This document shows positions 5,324-8,811 of a DNA stretch of 8,811 nt, in pieces (positions within the stretch are counted from its first letter, which is position 1; each line of letters begins with the position of its first letter). The notes beneath the pieces were generated by a model, which saw nothing but the letters and a program-made list of their open reading frames with translations, was not told the DNA's origin and searched no databases. The stretch comes from CG1-02-35-72 sp036170135 (GTDB taxonomy: Bacteria > Bacteroidota > Bacteroidia > Flavobacteriales > Flavobacteriaceae). The position numbers were made by a program, and so were the translations under genes. The stretch is taken from contig JAVHOP010000111.1 of assembly GCA_036170135.1 (NCBI GenBank), forward strand, positions 1 through 8,811. The letters run 5' to 3'.

Positions 5324-8300
5324 TTACATACTCCTTCTATACTGACCACCAACGGTAAATAAAGCATCGCTAATTTGACCCAACGAGCACACTTTGGCAG
5401 CATCCATCAAACAATTAAACAAGTTCTGGTTGGTTACAGCTGCTTCTTTGAGTGTTTCTAATGCGCTAATAATTTGTGCTTTATTCTTCTTTTGGAGGTT
5501 TTTAACGACTTTTATTTGATATTTTTTCTCTTTTTCGGTAGCGCGAATCACTTCTTGAGGAATATTGGTTGGAGATCCTTTACTGCTCAAAAAGGTATTG
5601 ACGCCAATAATGGGGAAATCGCCATTGTGTTTTAGCGTTTCGTAATACAGACTTTCTTCCTGTATTTTACTGCGTTGGTACATTGTTTCCATTGCCCCAA
5701 GCACACCACCGCGCTCGTTAATGCGGTCGAATTCCACATAAACAGCTTCTTCTACCAAATCGGTGAGCTCTTCAATAATAAAGGACCCTTGAATGGGATT
5801 TTCATTTTTAGCTAAGCCCAACTCTTTGTTAATGATTAGCTGAATAGCCATGGCGCGACGTACCGATTCTTCGGTTGGTGTGGTAATGGCTTCATCGTAT
5901 GCATTGGTATGAAGCGAATTGCAATTATCGTAAATGGCATATAAAGCTTGTAAGGTTGTGCGGATGTCATTAAAGTCGATTTCTTGTGCGTGAAGCGAGC
6001 GTCCCGAAGTTTGGATGTGATATTTCAACATTTGCGCACGTTCGTCTGCACCGTATTTTTGTCTCATCGCTTTTGCCCAAATTTTTCTAGCAACGCGCCC
6101 AATAACGGCGTATTCTGGATCGACACCGTTTGAAAAAAAGAAACTCAAATTGGGTCCAAATTTATTAATATCCATGCCACGGCTTATATAATACTCCACG
6201 TAAGTGAAACCGTTTGCCAATGTAAATGCCAATTGCGAAATTGGATTTGCACCGGCTTCGGCAATGTGATAGCCACTAATTGATACCGAATAAAAATTGC
6301 GGACTTTATTTTGGATGAAATATTCTTGAACATCGCCCATTAAACGCAAGGCAAATTCGGTTGAAAAAATGCAGGTATTTTGAGCTTGATCTTCCTTTAA
6401 AATATCGGCTTGAACGGTGCCACGAACCTTTGTTAAGGTTTCTGCTTTTATTTTTTGATAGACATCATGGGGCAATACTTGGTCTCCAGTTAAACCTAAC
6501 AACATTAACCCCAATCCGTTATTATTATTCGGCAATTTCCCTTGATATTGTGGACGTTCTAGGCCTTTATCGGTAAAAGATTCTTTAATCTTTGTATTTA
6601 CTTGCAATTCCAATCCGTTATTACGGATATATTTTTCACATTCTTGGTCGATAGCCGCATTCATAAAGTAAGCTAATATCATAGCGGCGGGACCATTGAT
6701 GGTCATCGAAACAGAAGTCAGCGCATTGGTTAAATCGAAACCTGAATACAGTTTTTTTAAATCGTCTAAGCAGCAAATTGACACACCGGCATTTCCTATT
6801 TTTCCATAAATATCAGGCCGTATATCGGGATTGTTTCCATAAAGTGTTACACTATCAAAAGCTGTTGACAAACGTTTTGCGGGTAAGCCCGAACTGACGT
6901 AATGAAAACGGCGGTTAGTGCGCTCAGGTCCGCCTTCGCCTGCAAACATACGAGCTGGGTCTTCGCCAATGCGTTTAAAAGGAAAAATACCTGCTGAAAA
7001 CGGGAATTCGCCTGGAACATTCTCTTGCAATTGCCATGCTAAAACATCACCCCAAGCTTCGTATTTTGGCAGTGCTATTTTCGGAATTTGTGTGTGCGAT
7101 AATGACGTTACATGTGTTTGAATTTGGATGTCTTTATTGCGAACTTTATAGGTATAAATAGGATTTTTATAAGCTTGTTTTTTGAGTTCCCAGCTAGAAA
7201 TTAGCTCCCAGTTGTATGGACTCAAGTCCATCTTAACGCGTGAGAATTCTGCTTTGAGAATGGCAATAATTTCGGTTACAGCAGGTTTCGTTTTGCTGCT
7301 AATATCATTAAGAAAAGAGTCGATATTTTCCGATTTAGCTAGAGTACAGCCCGAAATGGTTTCAATTGTTTTAAAAATACCATACAATTTTTGAGCGCTA
7401 TCCGCTTGCTTTTGAGCCCACTTGTTATACTGGCGGTTACTTTCGGTAATTTCAGATAAATAACGTGTACGGTTTGGCGGAATGATGTATTGTTTTTTTG
7501 ATAAGTTCGTTTCTAATTCAAAAGTTGAATTGAAATTGGTATTTGCTTTAGAGTTTAAAGTATCTATCAATTTATGATAAAGCGCATTGGTACCCGGATC
7601 GTTATATTGTGCAGCGATACTGCCGTAAACCGGCATATCTTCTACATTTTTATCCCAAAGATTATGATTGCGTTGGTATTGTTTTTTAACATCGCGCAAC
7701 GCATCTAGCGCCCCGCGTTTATCGAATTTATTTAAAGCTATGACATCGGCAAAATCTAGCATATCAATTTTTTCGAGTTGTGTTGCGGCACCGTATTCGG
7801 GTGTCATGACGTAAAGCGAGACATCAGAATGTTCAATAATTTCGGTATCCGATTGCCCAATACCCGATGTTTCTAAAATAATTAAATCAAATTGAGCTGC
7901 TTTTAAAATTTTAACAGCATCGCTTACATATTTTGACAGCGCCAAATTAGATTGACGTGTTGCCAAAGAGCGCATATAAACTCGGTTGTTTTTAATGGCG
8001 TTCATACGAATGCGATCGCCTAAAAGGGCACCACCTGTTTTCTTTTTTGAAGGGTCAATGGAAATGATTCCGATTGTTTTGTCTTTAAAATCGAGTAAAA
8101 ATCGGCGAACTAATTCATCAACTAAAGACGATTTTCCGGCGCCACCGGTTCCGGTAATTCCCAAAACAACTCCCTTATGCTGTGCGAATTTCCCCGAAAG
8201 GGAAGGCAAATTATTAAAAATGGTTTTAAATTCTTCAGGATGGTTTTCGGCTATCGAAATTAATCGGGCAATGGTATTGATATTTTTATCAGCCAAACTG

Positions 8301-8779
8301 TCTTTAAGTCCCTTTCCTTTGGGAAGAGTAAGGGATGGACTATCAAAATCTGATTGTTGAACCATGTCATTAATCATGCCTTGTAAACCCATAGTGCGCC
8401 CATCGTCTGGCGAATAAATTCTGGAGATACCGTAAGCCATCAATGCTTTGATTTCTTCGGGTAAAATTACACCACCGCCACCACCAAAAATTTTGATTTG
8501 CGAGGCGCCTTTTTCTTGCAATAAATCGTACATATATTTAAAGTACTCATTATGGCCACCTTGATAAGAGGTCATCGCTATAGATTGGGCATCTTCTTGT
8601 ATGGCAGTATTTACTACTTCTTCAACACTGCGGTCATGACCGAGGTGAATCACTTCAACACCGGTATTTTGGATGATGCGACGCATAATATTGATGGCGG
8701 CATCGTGACCGTCAAACAGCGAAGCCGCAGTAACGATTCGGATATTATTTTTAGGAATATAAGGTTTAATTAAGTCCAT
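5324..8779 (-). CDS. icmF: Fused isobutyryl-CoA mutase with G-protein chaperone domain
   Basis: This 1151-residue three-part enzyme interconverts isobutyryl-CoA and n-butyryl-CoA using adenosylcobalamin. Residues 1-140 form the B12-binding domain, with the cobalt-ligand His25 in LFDGHDAA, then SYQGGH (71-76) and a GGGGG run (99-103). Residues 201-420 are the MeaB-like GTPase: P-loop GTGGAGKS (210-217), DPSKKKTGGALLGDR (242-256), ETSGIGQSD (303-311) and base-specificity NKFD (350-353). A linker (about 430-570) leads to the TIM-barrel mutase domain, which has GEDPARMFAGEG (605-616), RPDIYGKIGNAGVS (654-667), SGYHIAEAGANP with catalytic His838, and SLHTNAYDEA (955-964). F601 and Q800 stand where methylmalonyl-CoA mutase has Tyr89 and Arg207, so the substrate is isobutyryl-CoA rather than methylmalonyl-CoA. 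The chaperone domain should gate cofactor loading with GTP. MDLIKP at 8779 is a family-like start, and only 32 nt of leader are in the window. The protein is intact and cytoplasmic. Confidence 0.97.
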   Translation of the reverse strand: MDLIKPYIPKNNIRIVTAASLFDGHDAAINIMRRIIQNTGVEVIHLGHDRSVEEVVNTAIQEDAQSIAMTSYQGGHNEYFKYMYDLLQEKGASQIKIFGGGGGVILPEEIKALMAYGISRIYSPDDGRTMGLQGMINDMVQQSDFDSPSLTLPKGKGLKDSLADKNINTIARLISIAENHPEEFKTIFNNLPSLSGKFAQHKGVVLGITGTGGAGKSSLVDELVRRFLLDFKDKTIGIISIDPSKKKTGGALLGDRIRMNAIKNNRVYMRSLATRQSNLALSKYVSDAVKILKAAQFDLIILETSGIGQSDTEIIEHSDVSLYVMTPEYGAATQLEKIDMLDFADVIALNKFDKRGALDALRDVKKQYQRNHNLWDKNVEDMPVYGSIAAQYNDPGTNALYHKLIDTLNSKANTNFNSTFELETNLSKKQYIIPPNRTRYLSEITESNRQYNKWAQKQADSAQKLYGIFKTIETISGCTLAKSENIDSFLNDISSKTKPAVTEIIAILKAEFSRVKMDLSPYNWELISSWELKKQAYKNPIYTYKVRNKDIQIQTHVTSLSHTQIPKIALPKYEAWGDVLAWQLQENVPGEFPFSAGIFPFKRIGEDPARMFAGEGGPERTNRRFHYVSSGLPAKRLSTAFDSVTLYGNNPDIRPDIYGKIGNAGVSICCLDDLKKLYSGFDLTNALTSVSMTINGPAAMILAYFMNAAIDQECEKYIRNNGLELQVNTKIKESFTDKGLERPQYQGKLPNNNNGLGLMLLGLTGDQVLPHDVYQKIKAETLTKVRGTVQADILKEDQAQNTCIFSTEFALRLMGDVQEYFIQNKVRNFYSVSISGYHIAEAGANPISQLAFTLANGFTYVEYYISRGMDINKFGPNLSFFFSNGVDPEYAVIGRVARKIWAKAMRQKYGADERAQMLKYHIQTSGRSLHAQEIDFNDIRTTLQALYAIYDNCNSLHTNAYDEAITTPTEESVRRAMAIQLIINKELGLAKNENPIQGSFIIEELTDLVEEAVYVEFDRINERGGVLGAMETMYQRSKIQEESLYYETLKHNGDFPIIGVNTFLSSKGSPTNIPQEVIRATEKEKKYQIKVVKNLQKKNKAQIISALETLKEAAVTNQNLFNCLMDAAKVCSLGQISDALFTVGGQYRRSM
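8307..8341. repeat. Imperfect palindromic element inside icmF linker
   Basis: The 35-bp segment begins AGTCC and ends GGACT, and its inner parts TCCCTTTCC and AGTAAGGGA are roughly complementary around TTTGGG. On the minus strand it encodes SPSLTLPKGKGL (residues 147-158), a Pro/Ser/Lys/Gly-rich stretch unlike the surrounding helices, at the join of the B12 and GTPase domains. It resembles dispersed palindromes seen in Flavobacteriia, some of which lie in frame within genes. Family membership is from memory and unverified. Confidence 0.4.
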
Positions 8780-8811
8780 TTTGAGAATGCTTTAAAAAGT
8801 GATGCAATTTA

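Noticed and set aside
8190..8204. TTCCC/GGGAA inverted repeat inside icmF near the start of the GTPase domain
   Set aside because: It is short, and the protein there aligns without extra residues to a recalled homologue, so there is no sign of an inserted element.
7986..8360. A 124-codon plus-strand frame opposite icmF
   Set aside because: It lies wholly antisense to the conserved GTPase domain of IcmF and its product has no recognisable domain. The same applies to the other antisense frames over icmF, the carrier and the hydrolase.
8702..8719. The IcmF cobalamin motif reads DGHDAA, with Ala where the DxHxxG consensus has Gly
   Set aside because: IcmF proteins recalled from memory have DGHDAS/DGHDAA here, so this is the family norm and not a defect; the ligand His25 is present.

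Overview
The window looks like chromosomal DNA from a member of the Bacteroidota, most likely the Flavobacteriia. The DNA is AT-rich, and the starts lack clear Shine-Dalgarno sequences and sit in A-rich leaders. There are two lipoprotein signal peptides with SC-type lipoboxes and a TAnnTTTG-like -7 box. The gene content also fits: fused isobutyryl-CoA mutase, GxxExxY protein, eukaryote-like SLC13 carrier and scattered short palindromes. The assignment to this group is inference. All convincing genes lie on the minus strand, so transcription runs from high to low coordinates.

Layout from high to low coordinates. (1) 8779-5324: icmF, an adenosylcobalamin-dependent isobutyryl-CoA mutase with its own G-protein chaperone domain fused in, carrying a short palindromic sequence in its first linker. 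(2) 5323-5135: intergenic DNA with a CCGATA/TATCGG hairpin. (3) 5134-4433: a class I SAM-dependent methyltransferase. (4) 4387-2468: a lipoprotein serine hydrolase of the CocE/alpha-amino-acid ester hydrolase type. (5) 2465-930: a DASS (SLC13) sodium/dicarboxylate-type carrier, starting 2 nt after the hydrolase stop and almost surely co-transcribed with it. (6) 911-397: a compact unit made of a GxxExxY gene (PD-(D/E)XK-like fold) bracketed by inverted arrays of CACARAG units, four on each side. (7) 303-202: a very short lipoprotein reading frame that ends inside a REP-like hairpin, probably a gene remnant. (8) 201-1: non-coding DNA holding two related hairpins and one TCCCGATG/CATCGGGA palindrome.

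How the parts fit together. IcmF interconverts isobutyryl-CoA and n-butyryl-CoA, linking valine-derived and straight-chain acyl-CoA pools. The hydrolase and carrier form a plausible surface-hydrolysis plus inner-membrane-uptake pair, but nothing here shows that the product of one is the substrate of the other. The methyltransferase may be part of the same transcript or not. The low-coordinate end (1-911) is an accessory segment rich in small repeats. The most unusual structure in the window is the symmetric repeat-flanked GxxExxY unit at 397-911, which looks like a small mobile or intervening-sequence-like element.
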